From Sva-07 sp963774765 (GTDB taxonomy: Bacteria; Actinomycetota; Acidimicrobiia; Acidimicrobiales; Ilumatobacteraceae), in the NCBI GenBank assembly GCA_963774765.1, contig CAVZGP010000013.1, positions 113,776 through 177,775 on the forward strand: DNA of 64,000 nt, written 5' to 3'. Shown here piece after piece: positions 54,140-62,247 of this stretch (positions are counted from its first letter, which is position 1; each line of letters starts with the position of its first letter). The position numbers and the translations under genes were made by a program. The notes beneath the pieces are model-generated. The model was not told the origin of the DNA. It saw only the letters and a program-made list of their open reading frames with translations, and did no database searches.

Positions 54140-55024
54140 ATGAGCGAACTTCGGGTGGCGGCCCTCCAGATGGCGATGGTCGATGACCTCGATGAGAACG
54201 TCGCAACGGCCGAACGCTTGGTGCGCGACGCGGCATCGAACGGCGCGACGATCATCCTCATCCCCGAGTTGTTCGAGGGGCCGTACTTCTGCAAGGACCA
54301 GCTGCCCGAGCACCTCGATCGGGCCCGTCCCCTCGACGGGCACCCGACGATCGCGCACTTCGCTGGGGTCGCCTCCGAACTCGGGGTCGTCCTTCCCTTG
54401 AGCGTGTACGAGCGCGCCGGACAGGCCCTCTTCAACACCGTCGTGATCGTCGATGCCGATGGGTCGACCCTCGGCCGCTACCGCAAGAGCCACATCCCCG
54501 ACGGCCCGGGCTACACCGAGAAGTACTACTTCAGCCCCGGCGACACGGGCTTTCGCGTGTGGGACACCCAGCACGGCGTGATCGGTGTCGGCATCTGCTG
54601 GGACCAATGGTTCCCCGAGACCGCCCGTTCGATGGCGTTGCTCGGCGCCGAAGTGCTGCTGTATCCGACGGCGATCGGCAGCGAACCGCCCGCCCCGACC
54701 TGGGATTCGAGCGGTCACTGGCAGCGGGTGATGCAGGGCCACGCGGGCGCGAATCTGATGCCGGTGGTGGCCGCGAATCGCATCGGACACGAGGTGGGCC
54801 ACACGTGTGAGATCACGTTCTACGGGTCGTCGTTCATCGCCGACAACACCGGTGCCAAGGTCGCCGAAGCAGGCCGCGACGACGAGGCGGTGCTCGTCGC
54901 ATCGTTCGATCGTGAGCACCTGCGAACCCAACGCGCTGCGTGGGGTTTGTTCCGCGACCGCCGCCCCGAGCTCTACGGCCCGATCGTCACCCTCGACGGC
55001 ACGACTGGAATCGGCCAGCGATGA
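54140..55024 (+). CDS. aguB: N-carbamoylputrescine amidase
   Basis: 294 residues, nitrilase superfamily. Catalytic triad: Glu43 (IPELFEGPYF), Lys116 (YRKSHIPDGPGYTEKYYF) and Cys153 (GVGICWDQWFPE). The ICWDQWFPE and GYTEKYYF signatures are typical of AguB. It converts N-carbamoylputrescine to putrescine, CO2 and ammonia. The aguA gene follows 110 bp later. The stop codon falls inside the first palindrome of cluster F. Confidence 0.92.
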   Translation: MSELRVAALQMAMVDDLDENVATAERLVRDAASNGATIILIPELFEGPYFCKDQLPEHLDRARPLDGHPTIAHFAGVASELGVVLPLSVYERAGQALFNTVVIVDADGSTLGRYRKSHIPDGPGYTEKYYFSPGDTGFRVWDTQHGVIGVGICWDQWFPETARSMALLGAEVLLYPTAIGSEPPAPTWDSSGHWQRVMQGHAGANLMPVVAANRIGHEVGHTCEITFYGSSFIADNTGAKVAEAGRDDEAVLVASFDREHLRTQRAAWGLFRDRRPELYGPIVTLDGTTGIGQR

Positions 55025-55111
55025 GCCCCGCCGTATCCGGTCGCTTCGCTCATCGCAGCACGGTCCACGACGCCGGCGATGAGCGAAACCGCCGGTCGGT
55101 TCGCTCATCGC
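55018..55111 (+). repeat. Palindrome cluster F: two shortened units, 58 bp apart, overlapping the aguB stop
   Basis: Units at 55018-55056 (39 bp) and 55076-55111 (36 bp), forward orientation. Both have short internal deletions compared with cluster D. The first unit's GCGATGA contains the aguB stop codon (TGA, 55022-55024). Confidence 0.9.
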
Positions 55112-55133
55112 AGCGGGTGGTGGGGGGCGCGGC

Positions 55134-56141
55134 GTGACCAGGTTGCCGGCGGAGTGGGAGTGGCACGAGCGCACGGCGATGTGCTGGCCGGCGCGTGCCG
55201 ACATGTGGGGTGCGCTGTTCGCCGATGCCGAGGTGGCGCATGCCGAAGTCGCCAACACGATCGGCCGGTTCGAGCCGGTCACGATGCTGGCGCCACCTCG
55301 GGCGGTCGAGCGGGCGGCGTCGATGTGCGGACCGGGCGTCGAGGTGGTCGAGCAACCGATCGACGATTCGTGGTTCCGCGACACCGGTCCGATCTACGTG
55401 CTCGACGATGCGGGCGATCGGGTGGCAACCGACTGGCGGTTCAACTCGTGGGGCGACAAGTTCCTCCCGTACGGCGACGACGCCGAGGCAGCGCGCCGAT
55501 TCGTCGAGCGGCGCGGCGATCCCGCCCGAGCGATCGACATGGTCTTCGAGGGCGGCTCGATCACCGGCGATGGCGACGGCACGCTGGTCACGACCACCCA
55601 GTGTCTGTTGCACCCGAACCGCAACCCGACGATGACGCAGGTCGAGATCGAAGCGACGCTGCGCGCCGAACTCGGCGCCGAGCGCACGATCTGGCTACCG
55701 CACGGCCTCGCGCTCGACGACGACACCGACGGCCACGTCGACAACATCGCCGCGTTCGCGACGCCCGGCCGACTCGTGTTGCAGGGATGTGACGATCCCG
55801 ACGAGGCCGACTGGCTGCGCCTCGACATCGACCGCCGAGTTGCGCAGGGCGCGCTCGACGCCCGCGGACGGGCGCTCGACGTGGTCACGGTTCCGGTGCT
55901 CCCGTTCGCTGAGATCGATCGCGGCGAGGGCGTCGAACGGGTCGTGGTGCCGTACCTCAACTACTACCTCGGCAACGGCTTCGTGCTGATTCCGACGTCT
56001 GGTCATCCGGCCGATGCCGACATGATCGCGCTGATCGCCGAGCAGTACCCGGGCCGCGAAGCGGTCGCGCTCGATGTCGGAGTGGTCCTCTCGGCCGGCG
56101 GTGGCGGCATCCACTGCATCACCCAACAGATCCCCGCCTGA
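55134..56141 (+). CDS. aguA: Agmatine deiminase
   Basis: 335 residues from a GTG, peptidylarginine-deiminase-type family. Recognisable: PAEWEWHERTAMCWPARADMW, DDSWFRDTGPIYVLD, VFEGGSITGDGDGTLVTTTQC, LPHGLALDDDTDGHVDNIAA and the catalytic Cys328 in SAGGGGIHCITQQIPA. It converts agmatine to N-carbamoylputrescine, the substrate of AguB, so the two genes make a complete agmatine-to-putrescine route. No arginine decarboxylase in the window. Confidence 0.93.
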   Translation: MTRLPAEWEWHERTAMCWPARADMWGALFADAEVAHAEVANTIGRFEPVTMLAPPRAVERAASMCGPGVEVVEQPIDDSWFRDTGPIYVLDDAGDRVATDWRFNSWGDKFLPYGDDAEAARRFVERRGDPARAIDMVFEGGSITGDGDGTLVTTTQCLLHPNRNPTMTQVEIEATLRAELGAERTIWLPHGLALDDDTDGHVDNIAAFATPGRLVLQGCDDPDEADWLRLDIDRRVAQGALDARGRALDVVTVPVLPFAEIDRGEGVERVVVPYLNYYLGNGFVLIPTSGHPADADMIALIAEQYPGREAVALDVGVVLSAGGGGIHCITQQIPA

Positions 56142-56216
56142 ACGGGACCGTCGCGCCCGCGAAGCGGTGGCCCCGCCGTGGATCTCGCAGCTCGGTGGAG
56201 CGTACGGTGATTCTCC

Positions 56217-57263
56217 ATGCTGGCCATGATCCTCAAGGAGTTCCGCGAACTCCGCCGCGACCGGCGCACCGTCGCGATGCTCGTCGCCCTGCCGCTCGTC
56301 CTGTTGATCATCTTCGGCTACGCGGCCAACTTCAGTGTCAGCAGCGTCACGATGGAGGTCGTCGGCCCGAACGCCGAACTGGTTGCCCCGCAGCTCCCAA
56401 CCTTCTTCGACGTGACCGCGGTCGACGCATCAGGTGACGTCGAGTCGGGAACCCAGTCGCTGGTCGACGACGAGGTCGACGCCGTGCTGGTCGGAGGTGG
56501 TGACACCAACCAACTGCTCGTCGACGGTTCATCGTTGTTCACCGCGCAGGCGATCGTCGGCGTCGCGAACCAGGCCGGTGGAGCGCTCGACGTCGAGGTG
56601 TTGTTCAACCCCGACATCGAGACGTCGTGGGTGATGGTCCCCGGGCTGATCGGCCTGATCATGACGTTCATTGGGACGATCGTGACCAGTCTGGGACTCG
56701 TCCGCGAGCGTCAGGACGGCACGCTCGAGCAGCTCGCGGTGATGCCCTTGCGCCCAAGCGACGTGATCATCGGCAAGATCGCGCCGTATTTCGCGCTCGC
56801 CTACCTCGACATGGCCGCCGTGACCGTGTTGGGGATGCTCCTGTTCGGCGTCCCGTTCGTCGGGTCCGTGGTGTTGTTCGGCCTGGGGGCCGCGGTGTTC
56901 CTGTTGGTCGTCCTCGGACTCGGCGTGTTCATCTCGACGATCTCGCAGAACCAGGGTCAGGCCATCCAGACCGCGATGTTCGTCGTCATGCCGCAGATCC
57001 TGCTGTCCGGCATGATCTTCCCGCTGTCGGCGATGCCCTGGGGCGTGCGGTGGATCGGCTACCTGCTCCCGCTGACGTACTTCATCGAGATCTCCCTGGG
57101 CATCATGCTGCGCGGGGCCGGCATCGATTCGTTGTGGCCCGCATATGCGGTCCTGTGCGTCATGGTGGTGGTCGTGCTCGGTGGGGCAGTCGCCCGATTC
57201 CGACGAGACCTGGTTCCGTCACTTCCGTCGCGGCCCGTCGACACGGAGGCCGCGGCAGCATGA
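56217..57263 (+). CDS. ABC-2 type transporter permease (YbhS/YbhR-like)
   Basis: 348 residues. First membrane segment AMLVALPLVLLIIFGYAANF, then an extracytoplasmic region of about 130 residues and five C-terminal membrane segments, with the ABC-2 mark VRERQDGTLEQLAVMPLRPS between them and LLPLTYFIEISLGIMLRG near the end. It exports drugs or other compounds with the two ATPases encoded next. Overlap with the first ATPase gene is four bases (ATGA). Confidence 0.9.
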   Translation: MLAMILKEFRELRRDRRTVAMLVALPLVLLIIFGYAANFSVSSVTMEVVGPNAELVAPQLPTFFDVTAVDASGDVESGTQSLVDDEVDAVLVGGGDTNQLLVDGSSLFTAQAIVGVANQAGGALDVEVLFNPDIETSWVMVPGLIGLIMTFIGTIVTSLGLVRERQDGTLEQLAVMPLRPSDVIIGKIAPYFALAYLDMAAVTVLGMLLFGVPFVGSVVLFGLGAAVFLLVVLGLGVFISTISQNQGQAIQTAMFVVMPQILLSGMIFPLSAMPWGVRWIGYLLPLTYFIEISLGIMLRGAGIDSLWPAYAVLCVMVVVVLGGAVARFRRDLVPSLPSRPVDTEAAAA

Positions 57264-58102
57264 GCTTCGGGGTGGACCGCCTCAGCGTGGACCTCGACGG
57301 CACTTGCGTGCTCGGCGATGTCGACCTCGACGTGCCCCGCGGCTCGATCGTGTCGGTCGTGGGCGGCGACGGCGCGGGCAAGTCGACGTTGCTGCGCTGT
57401 CTCGTCGGCCGGATCGCTCCGGCCGCGGGAACGGTGCGACGTCCCGCTCGTCATCGCCTCGGCTACATGCCCGCCACATCGGGGACGTGGCGGCAGCTGA
57501 CGGTGGCGGAGAACGTCGACTTCGTCGCCCAGGCCTTCCGTCTGTCGGCGACCGATCGTGCCCGGCGCAGCGCCGACCTCCTCGATCGAGCCACGCTCGC
57601 GGACGCATCGGATCGTCTCGCGGGCGATCTCTCCGGTGGGATGCGCCACAAGCTCGGATTCGTCATGGCGATGGTGCACGCACCCGACCTGCTGGTGCTC
57701 GACGAGCCATCGACCGGAGTCGATCCCGTGAGTCGGGTCGAACTCTGGCGGCTGATCACCGAGGCCGCCGCGGCTGGCACAGCCGTCGTCATGTCGACCA
57801 CGTATCTCGACGAGGCGGAGCGAGCCTCGTCGATCACGGTGCTCCACGGCGGGCACGTCATCGCCTCCGGGAGCATCGACGAGCTCCTGTCGACCTACCC
57901 CGGCTCGATCACGGCTCCGGAGCGAGCAACCGACCGCCGTCGCGCCTGGCGCCGCGGGAGCACCGTTCGCGAGTGGTGTCCAGATGACGCTTCGATCGAA
58001 GGGCGCCATGCCCTGACAGCTGCCGATCTCAGCTTCGAAGACACCATCGTGGCCAGGATGTTGGACCAGGAACGCCTGGCGTCCGCGGAGCCACGGCCAT
58101 GA
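57260..58102 (+). CDS. ABC transporter ATP-binding protein (N-half of YbhF type)
   Basis: 280 residues. Walker A GGDGAGKSTLL, signature LSGGMRHKLGF, Walker B LLVLDEPSTGVDPVSRVELW, D-loop complete; switch His replaced by Thr (VVMSTTYLDEAE). This matches the first ATPase half of E. coli YbhF. The C-terminal 70 residues are a low-similarity tail. It overlaps the next ATPase gene by four bases. Confidence 0.9.
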   Translation: MSFGVDRLSVDLDGTCVLGDVDLDVPRGSIVSVVGGDGAGKSTLLRCLVGRIAPAAGTVRRPARHRLGYMPATSGTWRQLTVAENVDFVAQAFRLSATDRARRSADLLDRATLADASDRLAGDLSGGMRHKLGFVMAMVHAPDLLVLDEPSTGVDPVSRVELWRLITEAAAAGTAVVMSTTYLDEAERASSITVLHGGHVIASGSIDELLSTYPGSITAPERATDRRRAWRRGSTVREWCPDDASIEGRHALTAADLSFEDTIVARMLDQERLASAEPRP

Positions 58103-58977
58103 GCGGTTCACCGGCTGACACGCTGCTCGCCGCCGATCACGCGACCCGTCGATTCGGTGACGTCGTGGCCGTCGACGACGTGTCGGTGCGTGTACAGCCG
58201 GGTGAGATCGTCGGGTTGTTGGGGGCCAACGGCGCCGGCAAGACGACGTTGATCCGCATGCTGCTCGGACTCCTCGCCCCCAGCCTCGGCGTCGTCTCCA
58301 TGTTCGGGACGACTCCGTCGCGAGCAACGAGGAAGCGGCTCGGGTACGTGTCCCAGGGACTCGGGCTCTACGGCGACATGACCGTCGTCGAGAACGTCGA
58401 CTTCAACGCGCACGCGTTCGGCGTCCGTCCCGATCAGATCGACCTCTCCGACGACCTGATGGCGCTCGGCGATCGTCTCGTCCGCTCGATCGGACTCGGG
58501 CGCCAGCGCCAGCTCGCATTCGCGTGTGCGCTCGGCCATCGACCGGATCTGCTCGTGCTCGACGAACCGACGTCGGGGGTCGATCCACTCGCGCGGGCAC
58601 GCCTGTGGGAGTCGATTCGCTCCCAGGTCGAGCGCAATGCCGGCGTGCTCGTGACGACGCACTACATGGAGGAGGCCGAGCAGTGCGACCGGCTGGTTCT
58701 CATGGCCGCAGGACGTGTCGCTGCTGCGGGCGACGTCGGTGACATCATCGCCGGTCGCACCGTCGTGGCCGTCGATGCGGCATCGTGGTCGGAAGCGTTC
58801 ACCGCGTTGAGCGATGCTGGCTATGACGTGATGCTCGCCGGTCGCCGACTGCGGGTGGTGTCGGACGATGCCGCCGCCGTCGATTCGGTGCTGCGCCGCG
58901 CGGATCTCGAGGGCTCGCTGGCCGTGGTGCCGGCCACCCTGGAAGAGGCGATGGTCGCCGTCCACACGGCGCGCTGA
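58099..58977 (+). CDS. ABC transporter ATP-binding protein (C-half of YbhF type)
   Basis: 292 residues. Walker A GANGAGKTTLIRM, Walker B LLVLDEPTSGVDPLARARLW and switch His in VTTHYMEEAEQCDR are normal, but the signature is SIGLGRQRQLAFACAL rather than LSGGQ, as in the second ATPase half of YbhF/RbbA-type proteins. A heterodimer with the upstream ATPase, with one competent and one degenerate site, is expected. A strong palindrome follows the stop codon. Confidence 0.9.
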   Translation: MSGSPADTLLAADHATRRFGDVVAVDDVSVRVQPGEIVGLLGANGAGKTTLIRMLLGLLAPSLGVVSMFGTTPSRATRKRLGYVSQGLGLYGDMTVVENVDFNAHAFGVRPDQIDLSDDLMALGDRLVRSIGLGRQRQLAFACALGHRPDLLVLDEPTSGVDPLARARLWESIRSQVERNAGVLVTTHYMEEAEQCDRLVLMAAGRVAAAGDVGDIIAGRTVVAVDAASWSEAFTALSDAGYDVMLAGRRLRVVSDDAAAVDSVLRRADLEGSLAVVPATLEEAMVAVHTAR

Positions 58978-58978
58978 G

Positions 58979-59048
58979 CACCCCCACCCCGAAATTCGGA
59001 GGCCACGTCGCGTTGAGCGCGATGTCGGCTCCGAATTTTGGTGGGGTG
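58979..59048. repeat. 70-bp imperfect palindrome after the ABC exporter operon
   Basis: Perfect 10-bp arms AAATTCGGAG (58992-59001) and CTCCGAATTT (59029-59038) are flanked by a C-rich and a complementary G-rich run and enclose a second inverted repeat around TTGAG. The AT-rich AAATTC within this GC-rich DNA is unusual. It may be a terminator for the exporter operon or a MITE-like element. Confidence 0.75.
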
Positions 59049-59110
59049 CGGTGTGCGGGTGCAGCAGGGGAACGAGCGCGTGGCAGGCTGGGGCTATCGA
59101 GTCGGCGCGT

Positions 59111-59464
59111 GTGGATCAGTGGTTGTGGTCGGTACGGATGACCAAGACGCGCAGCGATGCGGCGGCCGCGTGCCGGGGCGGGCACGTCAAGGTGAACGGC
59201 AAGTCGGCCAAGCCTGCGACACCGGTGAAGGTCGGCGACCGGGTGGAGGCGTACCTCCACGACCGTGAACGGATCCTCGAGGTGACGACGCTGATCGTCA
59301 AGCGCGTCGGCGCCGCGGTCGCGGTCGACTGCTTCGTCGATCACAGTCCGCCGCTCCCCGAACGCGAGGTCGACGTCCCGGTCTTCCAACGCGATCGCGG
59401 TGCCGGCCGACCGACCAAACGCGATCGGCGTGAACTCGACCGGCTGCGCGGCCGCCGTCGGTAA
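59111..59464 (+). CDS. S4-domain RNA-binding protein (HslR/Hsp15-like)
   Basis: 117 residues from the GTG at 59111. The S4 domain starts at once: VDQWLWSVRMTKTRSDAAAA, RGGHVKVNGKSAKPATPVKV, GDRVEA. The basic C-terminus (RDRGAGRPTKRDRRELDRLR) fits Hsp15, which rescues stalled 50S-tRNA complexes. Whether that role holds in actinobacteria is not shown. It is close to the MFS gene (12 bp). Confidence 0.88.
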   Translation: MDQWLWSVRMTKTRSDAAAACRGGHVKVNGKSAKPATPVKVGDRVEAYLHDRERILEVTTLIVKRVGAAVAVDCFVDHSPPLPEREVDVPVFQRDRGAGRPTKRDRRELDRLRGRRR

Positions 59465-59476
59465 CGTGCGCGGCGC

Positions 59477-60787
59477 GTGTCCGTGACCGAGCCCCCTTCC
59501 GAGCCACCCATCGACGAACACCTGCACCCGACGGTGCGCGGCGGCGTAGCCCTGTGGACGTTGTTCCTCGGCTTCACGATGCTGATGGTCGGCAACGGTT
59601 TGAACCTCGCTGTGCTCGGTGTGCGGATGGTCGACGAGGGATTCGACGTACGCACCAGCGGTGTGGTGATGGCCTGTTACTTCGCGGGTTTCCTGCTCGG
59701 GCCGGTGATGGTTGTCAGGTGGCTGTCGGGCGTCGGCCACATCCGGGTGTTCGCCAGCCTCGCATCGCTCGCGTCGTGCGTGGTGCTGATGCACTTCGTC
59801 TGGGTCAACCCGTTCAGCTGGGGCGTGCTGCGCTTCGTCTTCGGGTTCTGCATGGCCGGGCTGTACGTGGTGGTCGAGTCGTGGCTCAACGACGCCTCGA
59901 CCGCTCGCACCCGCGGACGGACGCTGGCGGTGTACATGATCGCGTCGATGGGCGGGCTCGGGCTCGGGCAGCTCCTCATCGCCACTGGCGATCCCGATGA
60001 CGCGACGCTGTTCATCGTGGCGTCGATTCTCGTGTCGATGTCGTTCGTGCCGATTGCACTCGCCGCAACGACCGATGCGCCACCCGTGCGGGTGTCACCG
60101 ACGATGAAGGTGCGCGAGTTCTTCCGCACGGCGCCGACCGGCATGATCGGGACCTTCTTCGTCGGGGCATCGCACGGGATCTTGTTCGGCCTCGGCGCGG
60201 TCTACGCCACTCGTGCGGGCTTCAGTCCGCGGATGACTGCCGCGTTCCTCGCGCTGCCGTCGCTCGGGTCGCTCGTGTTCCAGTGGCCCATCGGCTGGGC
60301 GTCGGACCGTCTGCCTCGGCGCGGCGTGATCTTCGTGGTCGCGGTGGCAGCCGCGTCGACCGCAGCGCTGCTCGGCGCGATGCCGGAGGGCAGCAGCGCG
60401 GCGCTGCCGGTGATGTTCGTGCTGGGCGGACTGACGTTCCCGCTCTACTCGCTGCTGCTGTCGCACACGCTCGACCGGTCGGCGCCGGGCAGTGCAATGG
60501 GTGCCAGCGGCACATCGCTGCGGGTCAACGGCACGGGCGCCGTGCTCGGGCCGATCATCGCCGGTGCGATCATGGCATCGTTCGGTGAGACCTCGTTCTT
60601 CTGGTGCCTCGTCGTCACGCATGGCCTGATCGCGGCCTACGTCGCGTACCGCCTCGTCGCCGAGGACGCCGTGCCGCTCGGCCGCCAAGGTCCGTTCGTG
60701 CCCGTGCCGGCGCGCGCAACCGACTTCGCGATCCGTCTCACCTCGCGTCCGCTGCGAGCCTCGAGGGAACGTCTGCGCCGACAGTGA
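59477..60787 (+). CDS. Major facilitator superfamily transporter (YcaD-like)
   Basis: 436 residues from a GTG. Twelve membrane segments in two halves; first GVALWTLFLGFTMLMVGNGL, with a motif-A-like QWPIGWASDRLPRRG in the second half and LYVVVESWLNDASTARTRGR in the first. The WLND...RGR motif is typical of the YcaD subfamily. Substrate unknown. It ends 21 bp from the convergent gene at 60809. Confidence 0.9.
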   Translation: MSVTEPPSEPPIDEHLHPTVRGGVALWTLFLGFTMLMVGNGLNLAVLGVRMVDEGFDVRTSGVVMACYFAGFLLGPVMVVRWLSGVGHIRVFASLASLASCVVLMHFVWVNPFSWGVLRFVFGFCMAGLYVVVESWLNDASTARTRGRTLAVYMIASMGGLGLGQLLIATGDPDDATLFIVASILVSMSFVPIALAATTDAPPVRVSPTMKVREFFRTAPTGMIGTFFVGASHGILFGLGAVYATRAGFSPRMTAAFLALPSLGSLVFQWPIGWASDRLPRRGVIFVVAVAAASTAALLGAMPEGSSAALPVMFVLGGLTFPLYSLLLSHTLDRSAPGSAMGASGTSLRVNGTGAVLGPIIAGAIMASFGETSFFWCLVVTHGLIAAYVAYRLVAEDAVPLGRQGPFVPVPARATDFAIRLTSRPLRASRERLRRQ

Positions 60788-60808
60788 GTCCGGTGGCCGT
60801 GCTGGAGC

Positions 60809-62236
60809 TCAGCCGGCGATCGAGATGCGGACGGTCGCACTCTCGGCCGACCAGGTGACAACCAGTTCTTGCGTCCCATGTGCGGAGCTCTCCATCACGG
60901 CGATTGGAGCGACGTCGAAGGTGACGTTCGCCCGGCCGACGGTCAACCGACCATCGACCACCCCGCCCGTCGCAGCGCCGACGAACCGCAGCCCAACCTT
61001 CCCGGCTCGTCCCATCGCGCGAACCACGAACTCGAGATCGCCGACGCGCTCGACGTCGACCCACGCAGTCTCCGGTGGCAGCATCACGGCGAACGCCGTG
61101 GTGGCGCCGTCGGTTTCGGCGAGGTGCGCCGTGAAGGGCATGTACTGATCGAGCGACGCCTCGTGTCGGCGGCCCTGATCCCACCCGATCGCGAGATCGG
61201 GACGCAGCAGGCTTTCGGCCACCGAGTCGCGGAACCGCTGCACATGCTGACGTTCGGAGGTCACGTCCGACAGCGAGAGGTGCGGCGTGAGCACCGGCGC
61301 GAGATGCTCCAGCAACGGCAGGAAATAGAGGTCGTGTACGTGCACGGTGTCGGCGGTGATCGGTGCCGGCAGCACGAGGTCGTCGGGCTCGCCACACACG
61401 GAGTACAGCAGCCCGGACAGCGACACGTACGCCGTCGGTACCAGCCCGTACGCGCGGATGTACGGACCGCACGACGTGCCGAAGCGGCGGTGGTAGAGCG
61501 TCGAGATCCGCTTGCCGATCGCCGGCAGCATGGTCGACGCGGCATCGGCGAAACCTTCCGTCGGCGGGTACATCGCCCAGAGTCCGATCGCCAGCAGGTC
61601 GATGCCGTCGTAGGTCGGCGAGTTGTACTCGTCGACATCGCCGTAGCGCAGCAGACGCTCCATCGGCACGGCGAGTCGGGTGTGCGCGGCGGCTCGGAGT
61701 TTCCGGTCGCCGGTGATCGACGCCACGTGGCCCTGGAGCCATGCGTGCATGACGTTCGGGTTGGTGTACCAACTCGGGATCCGGTCGTCGGGTTCGCCGG
61801 CCACGCATCGACGCAGCGCGTCGGTGATCCCGGCCGTGACGTCCGTCGGGAGTGACGGGCCGTGCACGATCGCACACAGCGCCAGCGTGACCCCGAGGAA
61901 CTGGCGCCAGTTCGGGTCGTAGTGAAGCCACTCGACGGCTTCGTCGCCGGGTGGTTCCGGCTGTTCGGCCGATGTGGGGAATGTCGCGCTCCACGGCCGG
62001 TCCGACAGTGGATACTGCAGCGCGAGCACGCTGCGCAGCGCGATGACCGCTCGATCGACGTTGCCGTCCTGTAGATCGAGGAACGCGCCGTTCGCGGTCT
62101 CGCGCACGGCGTGCAGGTTCAGCGACGAGATGTCGACGCCTGGCACGACGCCGGGGGCGTACCGGTCCATCCCGCGTGCGGGATCCCACAGCTCCTCGTG
62201 CAGTGCGCGCAGCGCGTCGATCGGGGCTGCTCTCAT
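60809..62236 (-). CDS. Conserved protein of unknown function downstream of fhs
   Basis: 475 residues. I do not recognise the family. The N-terminal two thirds are rich in helices with aromatic motifs (WLHYDPNWRQFLG, IPSWYTNPNVMHAWLQGH, EYNSPTYDGIDLLAIGLW) like alpha/alpha-barrel carbohydrate enzymes; the last 120 residues look like a beta-sandwich. No signal peptide. It lies 11 bp after formate-tetrahydrofolate ligase and is probably co-transcribed, though a functional link is not obvious. Confidence 0.82.
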   Translation of the reverse strand: MRAAPIDALRALHEELWDPARGMDRYAPGVVPGVDISSLNLHAVRETANGAFLDLQDGNVDRAVIALRSVLALQYPLSDRPWSATFPTSAEQPEPPGDEAVEWLHYDPNWRQFLGVTLALCAIVHGPSLPTDVTAGITDALRRCVAGEPDDRIPSWYTNPNVMHAWLQGHVASITGDRKLRAAAHTRLAVPMERLLRYGDVDEYNSPTYDGIDLLAIGLWAMYPPTEGFADAASTMLPAIGKRISTLYHRRFGTSCGPYIRAYGLVPTAYVSLSGLLYSVCGEPDDLVLPAPITADTVHVHDLYFLPLLEHLAPVLTPHLSLSDVTSERQHVQRFRDSVAESLLRPDLAIGWDQGRRHEASLDQYMPFTAHLAETDGATTAFAVMLPPETAWVDVERVGDLEFVVRAMGRAGKVGLRFVGAATGGVVDGRLTVGRANVTFDVAPIAVMESSAHGTQELVVTWSAESATVRISIAG

Positions 62237-62247
62237 CGTCGACGCAG

